A stretch of DNA of 14,542 nucleotides from an uncultured Actinomycetes bacterium. GTDB taxonomy: Bacteria > Actinomycetota > Thermoleophilia > Solirubrobacterales > Thermoleophilaceae. The notes beneath the pieces were generated by a model that ran no database searches, was not told the origin of the DNA, and saw nothing but the letters and a program-made list of their open reading frames with translations. Positions 1 to 7,662 of this stretch are shown in pieces (position 1 is the stretch's first letter; every line of letters begins with the position of its first letter). The stretch is from NCBI GenBank assembly GCA_946481495.1, contig CAMLNW010000039.1, positions 1 through 14,542 of the forward strand, given 5' to 3'. The position numbers were made by a program, and so were the translations under genes.

Positions 1-813
1 GACAACTCGAACCGGGTCTTCGAGACGACCGCCGCACGCAACCAGGACCTCGCTGCCGCGTTCGTCGCGCTGCCGACCTTCGTGCGCGAGACGCGCACGA
101 CGACGGTCCGCCTGTCGCGGTTCGCCGAGCTGACCAATCCGCTCGTGACCCAGCTGCGGCCCGCGGCGCGCGAGCTGTCACCGACGCTGATCAGCCTCAA
201 GGGGCTGGCCCCAGACCTGCGCGGGCTGTTCAAGGACCTCAATCCGCTGATCAAGGTCTCGCGCACCGGCCTGCCGGCGCTCGAGCGCTCGCTCAACGAC
301 ACCAAGCCGCTGCTCGCCAGGCTCGAGCCGTTCCTGCGCAACCTGCAGCCGGTATTCAGCTACCTCGGCCTCTACAAGCGTGAGATCGCGGCCTTCTTCG
401 CACTCGACGCCGCCGCGACCCAGGTGACCGACCGGCCGCCCGGCAGCTCGCGGCCACTGCACTACCTGCGCACGACCAACCCGCTCAACCCGGAGAACCT
501 CGCTGCCTACCCGCGCCGCCTGCCGAGCAACCGCTCGAACCCTTACGTCGAGCCCGGCGGCTCCGGCCAGCTGCGCGGCGGGCTGCCGGTCTTTGGCCGC
601 TACCTCTGCGAGATCGCGGGACCGGCGAGCGTCCTCGGCCCAGTCGGTCCGCTGCTACCCGCCGAGCTGCGCGCGCTGCTCGAGCAGTTCGCCTTCGCCG
701 GCAGCACCACCGGCGCCGTGCCGGCACCGCCGTGTCGCGAGCAGGCGCCACTTGGCCGTTTCGTCGGGCAGAGCGGCAGGTACCCCAACCTGCAACCGAT
801 ACCTGCTCCCTAG
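1..813 (+). CDS. MCE/MlaD-family lipid transport protein, C-terminal part (5' end outside window)
   Basis: The frame is open from base 1 to the TAG at 811-813, so the true start lies upstream and about 270 C-terminal residues are visible. What is seen is a helical, leucine-rich stretch with repeated phrases such as LTNPLVTQLRPAARELSPTL and LKDLNPLIK-like segments. It is followed by a proline- and glycine-rich tail containing a Cys-containing PAPPCREQAP motif and a final GRYPNLQP. This heptad-rich segment plus low-complexity tail is typical of the region behind the MCE domain in actinobacterial MCE proteins, which form periplasm-spanning tubes that carry lipids to or from MlaE-type permeases. 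The MCE domain itself is not in the window, so the assignment rests on the tail and on the MMPL neighbour 14 bases downstream. An internal GTG at 82 is not taken as a start because the coding pattern continues through it. Confidence 0.75.
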   Translation, partial: DNSNRVFETTAARNQDLAAAFVALPTFVRETRTTTVRLSRFAELTNPLVTQLRPAARELSPTLISLKGLAPDLRGLFKDLNPLIKVSRTGLPALERSLNDTKPLLARLEPFLRNLQPVFSYLGLYKREIAAFFALDAAATQVTDRPPGSSRPLHYLRTTNPLNPENLAAYPRRLPSNRSNPYVEPGGSGQLRGGLPVFGRYLCEIAGPASVLGPVGPLLPAELRALLEQFAFAGSTTGAVPAPPCREQAPLGRFVGQSGRYPNLQPIPAP

Positions 814-827
814 CCTAAGCTGAGCCC

Positions 828-3381
828 GTGCGGTCGGGCGAGATCTTCGAGCGGATCGTGGGGGCCGTCGCGCGTCGCCCGCTGGTCCCACTGGTAGCGG
901 TCGCGGTGATCGCAGTTGCCGGCGCCCTGCTGGCACTGCGGCTCGAGCCGAGCACCGGGACCGACTCGCTGGTCTCGCAGGGGTCCGACACCTTCACCCA
1001 GACCGAGCGCTTCAAGCAGGACTTCGGCGACGACGCGATCGTCGTGCTCGTCGAGGGCGACCTCCAGCGGACGCTGCTGACCTCAGATCTGCAGAAGCTG
1101 ATCCAGCTCGAGGGCTGCCTGTCCGGCAACGTGCCCAAGGACGGCCTGCGCGCCCTGCCGCCGCCGTGTCGCGAGCTCGCGGCGTACAAGCCGGCGAAGG
1201 TCGTGCTCGGCCCCGGAACGTTCGTCAACACCTCGGTTCAGGCGATCGGCCAGGGCCTGACCGGCCTGCTCGCCGGAGCCAGGGACGGCGGGCCGAAGGC
1301 GGCCGAGAAGGTCAAGCGCCAGCTGCTGTCGCTCGCGCTGCGCTACGGCATCACCGACATCCCGTCGGTCGACAGCCCGGGGTTCGTGTCGGCGCTCGTG
1401 TTCGGCAACGACGGCAAGACCCCGAAGCCCCAGTTCTCCTACCTCTTCCCGAGCGACGACGCCGCGCTGATCCAGATGCGGCTGCGGCCCGATCTGACCG
1501 ACGCCGAGCGCAGCCGCACGGTCGACCTCGTCCGCGAGGCCGTCGCCGAGCCGCAGCTCCAGCTCGAGCAGGGCGGCCGCTATGTGGTGACTGGCGTGCC
1601 GGTCGTCGTCGACGGGCTCGGCGACGCCGTTCGCGATGCAATTCCTTGGCTGCTCGCGGCGGCGATCCTGATCATGGCGGCGACGCTCGCGGTCGTCTTC
1701 CGCACCCGCTTGCGCCTACTGCCGCTGGCGCTCGCACTGGCGGCGTCGGCGATCACCTTCGGCGTGCTGGCACTCGTCGGCGGCGACCTGACGATGGCGT
1801 CGATCGCTGTGCTGCCGGTGCTGATCGGGCTCGCGGTCGACTACTCGATCCAGTTCCAGGCGCGCTACGACGAGGCGCGCGCGCGGACCGGGGCGCCACC
1901 CGCCGAGGCGGCGCCGATGGCGGCCGCCGCCGGCGGACCGACGATCGTCAGCGCGGGAATCGCCACGGCCGTCGGCTTCCTGGTGCTGCTGACGTCGCCG
2001 GTTCCGATGGTGCGGGGGTTCGGTGCGCTGCTGGTCGTGGGCATCGCGATCGCGCTCGCCTGCGCGCTACTGGCCGGCTTCGCGGCGTTGGTGCGCTTCG
2101 GCGATCCGCGGCCGCGACCGGAGGGCGTGCCGCCGCCGTTGCCGCGTATGCGCGCGCGGGCTAGCGACCTCGGCGCACGGATCGCCGGATCGGGTGCCGG
2201 GACTGCGGTCGCGCGGCGTTGGCGCGAGCTCCGGCTATGGACGCTCGAGCGCGGCGAGCGGGCGCTGGCGCACTCGATCGTGCGTCCCCGGCGCGTGCTC
2301 GCGATTGCGCTTGCGCTGGCGGTCCTCGGCCGCCGACACCCAGTCGACCGTCGTCTCCGACGTTCGCGAGCTGGTGCCCGGCGACCTCCAGGCGCTCCAG
2401 GACATCAACGAACTGCAGGACAAGACCGGGGTCTCGGGCGAGATCGACGTGACGGTCCGTGCCGACGACGTCACCGACCCCAAGGTGCTCGCCTGGATGT
2501 CGGACTTCCAGCAGCGCGTGCTCGACGATGCCGGCTACCGCGCCGGCGAGCGCTGCACACAGGAGAAGGATCCCCCCGAGCTCTGTCCCGCGCTGTCGCT
2601 GCCGGACCTGCTCGCGGCGGTCGGCTCCGGTGACCAGAAGCGGGTCGAGGCGCTGCTCAACACGATTCCGCCGTACCTCTCGCAAGGCCTGCTGACCGCC
2701 GATCGCAGGACGGCCAACCTCGCCTTCGGCATCCGGCTGCAGTCGCTCGAGCGTCAGCAGGAGGTCGTCGAGCGGATCGAGCGGCAGCTCGATCCGCCAG
2801 AGGGCGTGGAGGCCGCCGTCGTCGGGCTGCCGGTGCTGGCTGCCGACGCCAACGACAAGCTCTCGTCGCCGCTGCGGCGGGCGCTGACGCTGATCGCTGC
2901 GCTGCTAGCGGTCTTCCTCGTCCTGCTCGTCGTACGGCGCAGCTTCCGCGAGGCGGCGATTCCACTGATCCCGATCGCGCTCGCGACCGGCTGGTCGGGC
3001 GGGATCATGTTCCTGCTCGGCCTGCTGCCCGGCCCGTTCGAGGTCGAGCTGAACCCGATGTCGGTGACGCTCGGCGCGTTGGTGATTGCGATCTCGACCG
3101 AGTTCAGCGTGCTGCTGTCGGCCCGCTACCGACAGGAGCGCGCAGCCGGGGCCTCGGCCGGTCGCGCGCTCGAGACGACCTACTCCTCCACCGGCGCCGC
3201 GGTGATGGCGTCGGGCGTCACGGCGATCGCCGGATTCGCCGTGCTCGCAGCCTCGGACATCCGGATGCTGCGCGATTTCGGGATCCTCACGGTCGTGGAT
3301 CTGACCGTCTCACTGCTCGGCGTGATGCTCGTGCTCCCGGCCGCCCTCGTCTGGGCCTCGCGGCGGGGTAGCAATGTCTGA
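828..3381 (+). pseudogene. MMPL/RND-family (HAE3-like) transporter, reading frame broken near 2330
   Basis: GTG at 828 starts a frame with TM1 (about residues 18-37), an extracytoplasmic domain, TM2 from about residue 271, and TM3-6 with the proton-relay motif GLAVDYSIQF (Asp338, Tyr339). Near base 2330, inside TM7 (VLAIALALAVLG), this frame turns into arginine-rich nonsense. The frame one base ahead then carries on seamlessly with ADTQSTVVSDVRELVPGD, the second porter domain and TM8-12, up to TGA 3379-3381. Joined, the protein would be about 850 residues, normal for this family. Members export lipids or other hydrophobic molecules, which fits the MCE gene just upstream. The second-half TM10 motif is STEFSVLL (Glu and Phe at bases 3100-3105) instead of Asp-Tyr. 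The break may be true inactivation or a sequencing/assembly error; both halves otherwise look intact. The last 8 bases overlap the next gene. Confidence 0.85.
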
Positions 3382-4126
3382 CGATCGCTTCGACGATCTC
3401 GGGGCGCCCGACCGCCGCAGCGCGGCGGAGCGATTCGAGGAGCAGGACCGGATCAACCCCGAGCCTGACGACCCGCGCCGGCGGCCGGAGGTGCCACGCC
3501 CCGGCAACCGCTACGCCTGGGTAGTCGGGATCCTGATGTTGATGGCGATCGGGGTCTTCGCGGTGACAACTTCGCTGCCGAACAAGGGCGAGGGGCTGCG
3601 CGGTCCGGCGATCGGCTCGCAGCTGCCCGACTTCGCCGCCCCGTCGGCGACCGGCAACGCCTCCAATGACGACGATGCGAACGTTCGCCAGCGCCGCGGC
3701 GGCAATGACATGGCTGGGAAGGTGCCGGCTTGTGAGCTGATCAGCGAGGAGGTCGTCAACGTCTGCGAGCTGCGCCGCAAGCCGCTCGTGCTGACCTTCC
3801 TCGTCACCCGCGGCGCCGACTGCGAGCCGCAGGTCGACCGCGTCGAGCGGATGCGCGACGAGTTCCCGCAGGTCGAGTTCGCCGCCGTCGTCAGCGGCGA
3901 CGAGCGCGACGAGGTCGAGCAGATCGTCACCCGCCGCGGCTGGACGATGCCGGTGGCTGTCGACCACGACGGCGCCGTCGTCAACGTCTACGGCATCGGC
4001 GTCTGCCCGACGACCGTCTTCTCGACGCCCGGCGGCACCGTCCGTCGCGTCGAGCTCGGCAACCTGACCGAGGACCAGCTGCGCACCTACGTCCGCAAGC
4101 TGGTCGCGCGCTCCGAGGCCCAGTGA
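3374..4126 (+). CDS. membrane-anchored thioredoxin-fold (redoxin-like) protein
   Basis: The ATG at 3374 lies inside the end of the MMPL gene (ATG before TGA, 8-base overlap), suggesting translational coupling. The 250-residue product has an acidic, proline- and arginine-rich cytoplasmic head, one membrane span at about residues 47-69, then an exported domain. That domain has a thioredoxin-like order: a beta strand LVLTFLVT, then RGADCEPQ with Cys150 where a redoxin active site would sit, and later GVCPTTVF with Cys211 next to the expected cis-proline. Further cysteines are Cys120 and Cys131. There is no CXXC, so it is not a classical thioredoxin; it resembles AhpC/TlpA-type redoxins with a rearranged cysteine set. 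A role in disulfide or peroxide chemistry outside the membrane, perhaps serving the neighbouring envelope transporters, is inference. The fold call is fairly sure and the activity is not. Confidence 0.7.
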   Translation: MSDDRFDDLGAPDRRSAAERFEEQDRINPEPDDPRRRPEVPRPGNRYAWVVGILMLMAIGVFAVTTSLPNKGEGLRGPAIGSQLPDFAAPSATGNASNDDDANVRQRRGGNDMAGKVPACELISEEVVNVCELRRKPLVLTFLVTRGADCEPQVDRVERMRDEFPQVEFAAVVSGDERDEVEQIVTRRGWTMPVAVDHDGAVVNVYGIGVCPTTVFSTPGGTVRRVELGNLTEDQLRTYVRKLVARSEAQ

Positions 4127-4132
4127 GGTGAG

Positions 4133-4810
4133 GTGGTGGCGCCGGCGATACAGCAAGGCTGGGTCGCCGACGAGCTCACGTCGGAGTTCCCGGCGCTCGG
4201 TGTCTACTGGCTGACCGTCGACGCACGGGCCGGCAAGACGGCGAAGGCGGTCCGCGAGCGGATGCGCATGCTCGCCGGGCGGATCAGCGGCGCGACGGTC
4301 GTCCAATCGCGCCAGGACAGCGTGCCATGGTCGTATCGCGTCCTCTGGCGGCGGCTCGGCGTTGATCCCGACACCGACCGCACCCCGGTCGAGGAGCTGA
4401 TGGTCCAGCGGTTGGAGCACGGCGGCCTGCCGAGCCGTGGCCTGCCGGCCGACGCGGTCGTCGTCGCGACGCTCGAGACCGGCGTGCCGATCGTCGTCGC
4501 CGATGCGGCGAAGCTGTCCGGCAGCCCGGGGCTGCGGCCGGCAGTGACGGGGGAGACGCTCGGCGGAGTCGAGGGCATGCTGCGCGCCGGCGAGATCGTC
4601 TACGCCGACGAGCAAGCGCCGCTGGCGCGTCTCGACGGCCAGCTGGCGGCGGACTACGCGGTCGACGACGACACGACGGCGATGGTCGTCTGTGCGCTGG
4701 CCGCTCCAGCGGTCTCGCAGATCGAGATCGACGAGGCGCTCTGGATCGCCGCCGACCTGCTGGAGACCGGTGGTACGCTGGAGGAGTCCGATCGGGGGAG
4801 CAAGCAGTGA
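4133..4810 (+). CDS. B3/4-domain protein (PheRS beta-subunit editing-domain-like)
   Basis: GTG at 4133 follows the previous stop by six bases, with a purine-rich GAGGTGAG Shine-Dalgarno; a second GTG at 4136 is equally possible. The 225-residue product shows the layout of free-standing B3/4 domains. These features are a segment with VPWSYRVLWRRLG, a helical stretch with VEELMVQRLEHGGLPSRGL, then a strand-rich part with GVPIVVADAAKL, RPAVTGETLGG and AGEIVYADEQ, and a C-terminal DDDTTAMVVCALAAP strand followed by a helix. In the phenylalanyl-tRNA synthetase beta chain this domain clears mischarged tRNA. Stand-alone versions are widespread but their substrates are mostly unknown. No membrane segment or signal is present, so it is cytoplasmic. 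It ends in a GTGA overlap with the next gene. The family call is good; the cellular role in this envelope-type operon is not evident. Confidence 0.7.
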   Translation: MVAPAIQQGWVADELTSEFPALGVYWLTVDARAGKTAKAVRERMRMLAGRISGATVVQSRQDSVPWSYRVLWRRLGVDPDTDRTPVEELMVQRLEHGGLPSRGLPADAVVVATLETGVPIVVADAAKLSGSPGLRPAVTGETLGGVEGMLRAGEIVYADEQAPLARLDGQLAADYAVDDDTTAMVVCALAAPAVSQIEIDEALWIAADLLETGGTLEESDRGSKQ

Positions 4811-5292
4811 TCGACGTACTCGAGCGTTCGAACGCAGTAGGACAGCCGCTCCAGCCAGGCGCCGCGATTGACGAGCGACCTGCCCGGCGTGCCCTGCACG
4901 GCCAGATCGAGCGGCTGGAGCGCGACCTGGCGAAGCTGTTCGCCGCCTCGTGGCCGCGCAAGGGACTCGAGTTCGGCGTCGATCGGCCGAGCGGCCGCCC
5001 GCGGATGCGCGATCTTGGCGAGCTCGAGCAGATTCGCGACGCGCTGGCCGAGCGGGTCGAAGATGCTCGTCGTGACCTGCGTGAGCGCCACGCTGTCGAG
5101 GACGCCAACCGGCGCCTGATCGACGACATGCTGCGCCGCCCCGAGGACCACCGCTGGGTTCGGGTCGGCAACGCCGACATCGGCGAGCCCGGCTGCCACC
5201 ACTGGCACGTCGTGCCACGCTGGGGCCTGATCGGGATGCTGGCCAACTGGTGGCGCGTCAAGATCTCCTCGGGTTGTCCCTTAGCCACCTGA
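4807..5292 (+). CDS. small coiled-coil protein of unknown function with Trp/His-rich C-terminal tail
   Basis: The GTG at 4807 overlaps the preceding TGA by four bases (GTGA). The 161-residue product is very rich in charged residues in the middle, with two helical runs suitable for coiled coil (about residues 30-45 and 70-105). It then ends in a distinctive non-helical segment: RWVRVGNADIGEPGCHHWHV, followed by VPRWGLIGMLANWWRVKISS and GCPLAT. The density of Trp, His, Gly and Cys in the tail contrasts with the low-complexity front and suggests the tail is the functional part, possibly metal, nucleic acid or membrane-surface binding. I do not recognise a named family. No signal peptide or clear transmembrane span is seen, although the LIGMLANWW patch is hydrophobic. 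Gene coupling suggests co-expression with the B3/4-domain protein. Confidence 0.65.
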   Translation: MIDVLERSNAVGQPLQPGAAIDERPARRALHGQIERLERDLAKLFAASWPRKGLEFGVDRPSGRPRMRDLGELEQIRDALAERVEDARRDLRERHAVEDANRRLIDDMLRRPEDHRWVRVGNADIGEPGCHHWHVVPRWGLIGMLANWWRVKISSGCPLAT

Positions 5293-5307
5293 AGGTGAGG
5301 CCATAGG

Positions 5308-5853
5308 GTGGGCAAGCGCAGCCGCAAGCGAGCGGACGGTGGAGGCACGGAGGTCGCGGCCGGCCGTGCCAGCACGCGCGCCGAGCGTGACGCTGCCCGT
5401 CGGGCACGCGCCGAGCGGATGCGCAAGGGACTGCCCGAGCCGGCACGTCAGCGCGACCCGAACCGGCGGCCGAAGCTCGACGAGCGTCCACCGCCGCTGT
5501 GGGCGCCGTTCCCGCTGACGGAGCTGCTGGTGCTCGCCGGGATCGTCCTGATGACCTGGGGCTTCCTCGAGGGGGGCGGTCAGGCGGCCAACGCGAAGCT
5601 CGCAGCGGGCCTCGCGGTCGCGTCGCTCGCCGGGCTCGAGCTCGCGGTCCGCGAGCACGTGACCGGCTTCCGCTCGCACACGACGCTGCTCTCCGGGGTG
5701 ATCGCGATTGCGGCGATCCTGGTGCTCAACCTCGCTGCCGGCGTCTCCGTCCTCGGCCCGCTGCTGATCGCCGCGCTGCTTGCCTTCGTCGGGTCCTTCC
5801 TCGCGCTACGCCGCCTCTTCAGGAGCCGCTCGGGCGGCGTAGCGTTCAGGTAG
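5308..5853 (+). CDS. small integral membrane protein with basic N-terminal tail, unknown function
   Basis: GTG at 5308 is preceded by a strong Shine-Dalgarno, AAGGTGAGG ending at 5300, at seven bases' spacing, which fixes the start. The 181-residue product has a strongly basic, likely disordered head (about residues 1-60, many Arg/Lys/Pro). Four hydrophobic stretches follow: LLVLAGIVLMTWGFL, LAAGLAVASLAGLELAV, LLSGVIAIAAILVLNLAAG and LGPLLIAALLAFVGSFLALR. It ends with a short basic tail. No catalytic motif is visible and I cannot assign a family. It is the last gene of the run that begins with the MCE protein. The next gene is convergent, and stop codons are five bases apart. Confidence 0.7.
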   Translation: MGKRSRKRADGGGTEVAAGRASTRAERDAARRARAERMRKGLPEPARQRDPNRRPKLDERPPPLWAPFPLTELLVLAGIVLMTWGFLEGGGQAANAKLAAGLAVASLAGLELAVREHVTGFRSHTTLLSGVIAIAAILVLNLAAGVSVLGPLLIAALLAFVGSFLALRRLFRSRSGGVAFR

Positions 5854-5858
5854 CTCGC

Positions 5859-6197
5859 TCAGGCGAAGGCGAGCGTGCGCTCGCCAGCGAGCGTCGAGGC
5901 GACGATCGCCCGCTGGCGCTCGGTCAGCGTGCCGACGCGCTTGTTCTCAGGGATCGCGATCGAGTTCAGCAGACGCCGGCAGCGGGCGCGGCCCCAGCGC
6001 TTCTGGCTCATCAGCACGTCGCTGATCGACATGCTCTCCGCCTCCCAGGGGCAACTCAAGATCACCTCGGCCGCGGGTAGGTCGCCAGCCGCGATGCGGC
6101 GCTTCATCTCAGCGCGCGCAAGCCTCACCCGGTTTGCGTGTTCGAGCGCCTGCAGGTGTTGAGCCTGGCCGGCACCGAACGCAGCGATATTGCCCAT
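5859..6197 (-). CDS. mihF: integration host factor, actinobacterial type (mIHF)
   Basis: The ATG at 6197 is chosen because a strong GGGGAGG lies at 6208-6202; an upstream in-frame GTG at 6212 would place that ribosome binding site inside the coding region. The 112-residue product begins MGNIAAFGAG, then has a basic helix (ANRVRLARAEMKRRIAAGDL). After that comes a variable segment (VILSCPWEAESMSISDVLM) and the nucleic-acid-binding H2TH-like part, RWGRARCRRLLNSIAIPENK, with RVGTLTERQRAIVASTL closing the fold. This matches the order in mycobacterial mIHF (basic helix, KAQEI-like helix, RLRGLGDRQR segment). mIHF is a nucleoid-associated, DNA-bending protein essential in mycobacteria and unrelated to HU-type IHF. 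The gene stands alone, convergent with the membrane-protein gene. Confidence 0.88.
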   Translation of the reverse strand: MGNIAAFGAGQAQHLQALEHANRVRLARAEMKRRIAAGDLPAAEVILSCPWEAESMSISDVLMSQKRWGRARCRRLLNSIAIPENKRVGTLTERQRAIVASTLAGERTLAFA

Positions 6198-6201
6198 ACG
6201 T

Positions 6202-6208
6202 CCTCCCC
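6202..6208 (-). promoter_or_regulatory. ribosome binding site deciding the mIHF start
   Basis: On the minus strand GGGGAGG ends four bases before the ATG at 6197. It is a near-perfect anti-Shine-Dalgarno match and argues against the in-frame GTG at 6212, which lies upstream of it. Confidence 0.75.
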
Positions 6209-6220
6209 GCACTTAGTGCG
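6208..6220. promoter_or_regulatory. 13-base palindrome (CGCACT-T-AGTGCG) in the mIHF leader
   Basis: The arms CGCACT and AGTGCG are perfect inverted repeats around a single T. The element abuts the mIHF Shine-Dalgarno sequence and lies 11-23 bases upstream of the ATG. A perfect 6-1-6 dyad here is a candidate operator for a dimeric regulator, or a small hairpin that could mask the ribosome binding site. Which of these applies cannot be decided from the sequence. Confidence 0.45.
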
Positions 6221-6300
6221 TACTTGACAGCGGATGCAGTTCCCCTTGTGGGCTCCGGGCTCTCACCACCAACGTCCGCGCCGTTGGCCTCCTTGGAGGG

Positions 6301-6330
6301 ATCGAAGCCGAGGACGCAATAAATCGAAGC
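6301..6330. repeat. pair of 8-base direct repeats (ATCGAAGC) 22 bases apart
   Basis: ATCGAAGC occurs at 6301-6308 and 6323-6330 in the gap between the oxoamine synthase stop and mIHF. The 22-base period is about two helical turns, as expected for tandem sites of a DNA-binding protein. Between the copies lies an A/T-rich patch (CAATAA), unusual in this GC-rich window. The rest of the gap 6213-6369 shows short dyads at 6269-6287 (CCAACG/CGTTGG) and 6288-6299 (CCTCC/GGAGG) but no convincing promoter. Confidence 0.3.
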
Positions 6331-6369
6331 AGCCGCCGACCGGGAACAGCGGTTCGTCCGGCTCGTACG

Positions 6370-7644
6370 CTAAGAGCGGGCTTTTTGGATTTCGACGTCC
6401 GCCTCGGGGTCCTCGGGCAGGACGGCGTAGGCGCGCTCGAAGATCTCCAGCGCGCGGTCGAGCTGCTCGCGCTCGTGCGTCGCCATCACGCTCGTCCGCA
6501 GCAGCGCACCGCCGCGCGGGACGGCGGGGTAGAGGGCGACGTTCGCGTAGACGCCAGCCGCGTAGAGCGCCTTCCAGAACAGGACGGCCTTCCAGTCGTC
6601 GCCGATCGTCACCGGGACGATCGGGGTGACGAGCTCCGAGCCGTCGGCGAGCGTCGCCGGCTCGACGACCTCGAAGCCGAGCTCGGACAGCCCGCCGTGC
6701 AGATAGCGCGCGTTGTCGAGCAGCCGCGCCATCAGGTCGCGCCCCTCGTCGCTGCGGATGATCCGCAGCGCGCCGAGGGCTGCGCCGACGGCAGCGGGTA
6801 CGGCTGCCGCGGTGAACATGAACGCGCGCGACTGGACGCGCAGGAAGTCGATCACCTCCGCCGGGCCCGCGATGAAGCCACCGCAGGACGCCAGCGACTT
6901 CGAGAAGGTGCCCATCCGCAGATCGACGTCGCCGGCCACCCCGAGCTGCTCGCAGGCGCCGGTGCCGTTCGCGCCGAGCACACCGACGCCGTGTGCCTCG
7001 TCGACCATCAGGCGGGCGCCGTACCGCTTGCAGAGCGCGACGATCTCCGGCAGCGGAGCAAGATCGCCCTCCATCGAGAAGACACCGTCGACGACGACCA
7101 GCACGCCGCCGCCATCGCTGCCCGCGCGATCGAGCATCCGCTCGAGCTTGTCGAGCCGGTTGTGGCGGAACGGCCTGATCCGGGCACGCGACATCGAGAC
7201 CGCGTCGAGAATCGAGGCGTGGTCGCCGGAGTCGCAGATCACCGTGTCGTCGGGACCGAGCAGCGTGGCGATGCAGCCGACGTTCGCCAGGTAGCCGGCG
7301 GTGAAGACGAGCGCATCCTCGGTGCCCATCCAGTCAGCCAGCTCACGCTCGTGCTCGAGATGCAGTGGCGTCGTGCCGTTCATGAAGCGCGAGCCAGTCA
7401 GCCCGGTGCCGTAGCTGTCGAGCGCGTCGCGTGCCGCCTGCTTGACGCGCTCGTCGCCGGTCAGGCCGAGGTAGTTGTTCGAACCGAGCGTGATCCGCTG
7501 CTTGCCCTCCATCAGCGCGATCGGGCCAGGCTCGGCCTCGACGACACGGAAGTAGGGCAGCAGGTCGTGCTCGCGCGCCGCCGTCAGCTGCTCGAGCCGA
7601 TCGTGGTTGCGCGCCTTCGCGAAGAGGTCGGTTTCGATCGCCAT
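6370..7644 (-). CDS. PLP-dependent alpha-oxoamine synthase (serine palmitoyltransferase/KBL/BioF family)
   Basis: The ATG at 7644 gives 424 residues, close to the usual 390-430 for the family. Such enzymes condense an amino acid with an acyl-CoA, releasing CO2. Visible landmarks are ITLGSNNYLGLTGDERV near the N terminus, GTGLTGSRFMNGTTPLHLEH in the substrate/dimer region and DSGDHASILDA. MVDEAHGVGVLG holds the PLP-ring Asp215 and His218, and GTFSKSLASCGGF holds the PLP-lysine at Lys249. The motifs do not by themselves separate glycine C-acetyltransferase (kbl), 8-amino-7-oxononanoate synthase (bioF) and serine palmitoyltransferase. No threonine dehydrogenase or biotin genes are next to it. 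The divergent neighbour is a GNAT-fold protein of the kind that acts as ceramide synthase in some bacteria, which tilts the inference toward an SPT-like role. The start codon is only 18 bases from that of the divergent gene, and no good Shine-Dalgarno is visible. Confidence 0.85.
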   Translation of the reverse strand: MAIETDLFAKARNHDRLEQLTAAREHDLLPYFRVVEAEPGPIALMEGKQRITLGSNNYLGLTGDERVKQAARDALDSYGTGLTGSRFMNGTTPLHLEHERELADWMGTEDALVFTAGYLANVGCIATLLGPDDTVICDSGDHASILDAVSMSRARIRPFRHNRLDKLERMLDRAGSDGGGVLVVVDGVFSMEGDLAPLPEIVALCKRYGARLMVDEAHGVGVLGANGTGACEQLGVAGDVDLRMGTFSKSLASCGGFIAGPAEVIDFLRVQSRAFMFTAAAVPAAVGAALGALRIIRSDEGRDLMARLLDNARYLHGGLSELGFEVVEPATLADGSELVTPIVPVTIGDDWKAVLFWKALYAAGVYANVALYPAVPRGGALLRTSVMATHEREQLDRALEIFERAYAVLPEDPEADVEIQKARS

Positions 7645-7662
7645 TGACTAGGGTGCCGCGCC

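Noticed and set aside
2322..2345. Programmed ribosomal frameshifting in the MMPL gene
   Set aside because: No slippery heptamer, rare-codon/stop pause or internal Shine-Dalgarno is visible at the switch point, so an indel is the simpler reading.
3287..5218. A 643-codon open frame on the minus strand
   Set aside because: It is antisense to three coupled forward genes with recognisable domains and has the Arg/Ala/Asp-rich composition typical of high-GC shadow frames.
5868..5885. Hairpin GGCGAGC-GTGC-GCTCGCC as a terminator for the upstream membrane-protein operon
   Set aside because: It is a good stem but has no T-run on either strand and lies inside the mIHF coding region, where GC-rich codons often give such repeats.
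6213..6369. Possible tRNA or small RNA gene in the gap upstream of mIHF (a GGTTCG-like word at 6351)
   Set aside because: No cloverleaf arms can be built around it; the short dyads present do not form a known RNA class.
6385..7647. A 420-codon forward open frame
   Set aside because: It lies fully antisense to the oxoamine synthase, whose motifs (PLP lysine, DEAHGVG) are unmistakable, and shows no family signature itself.
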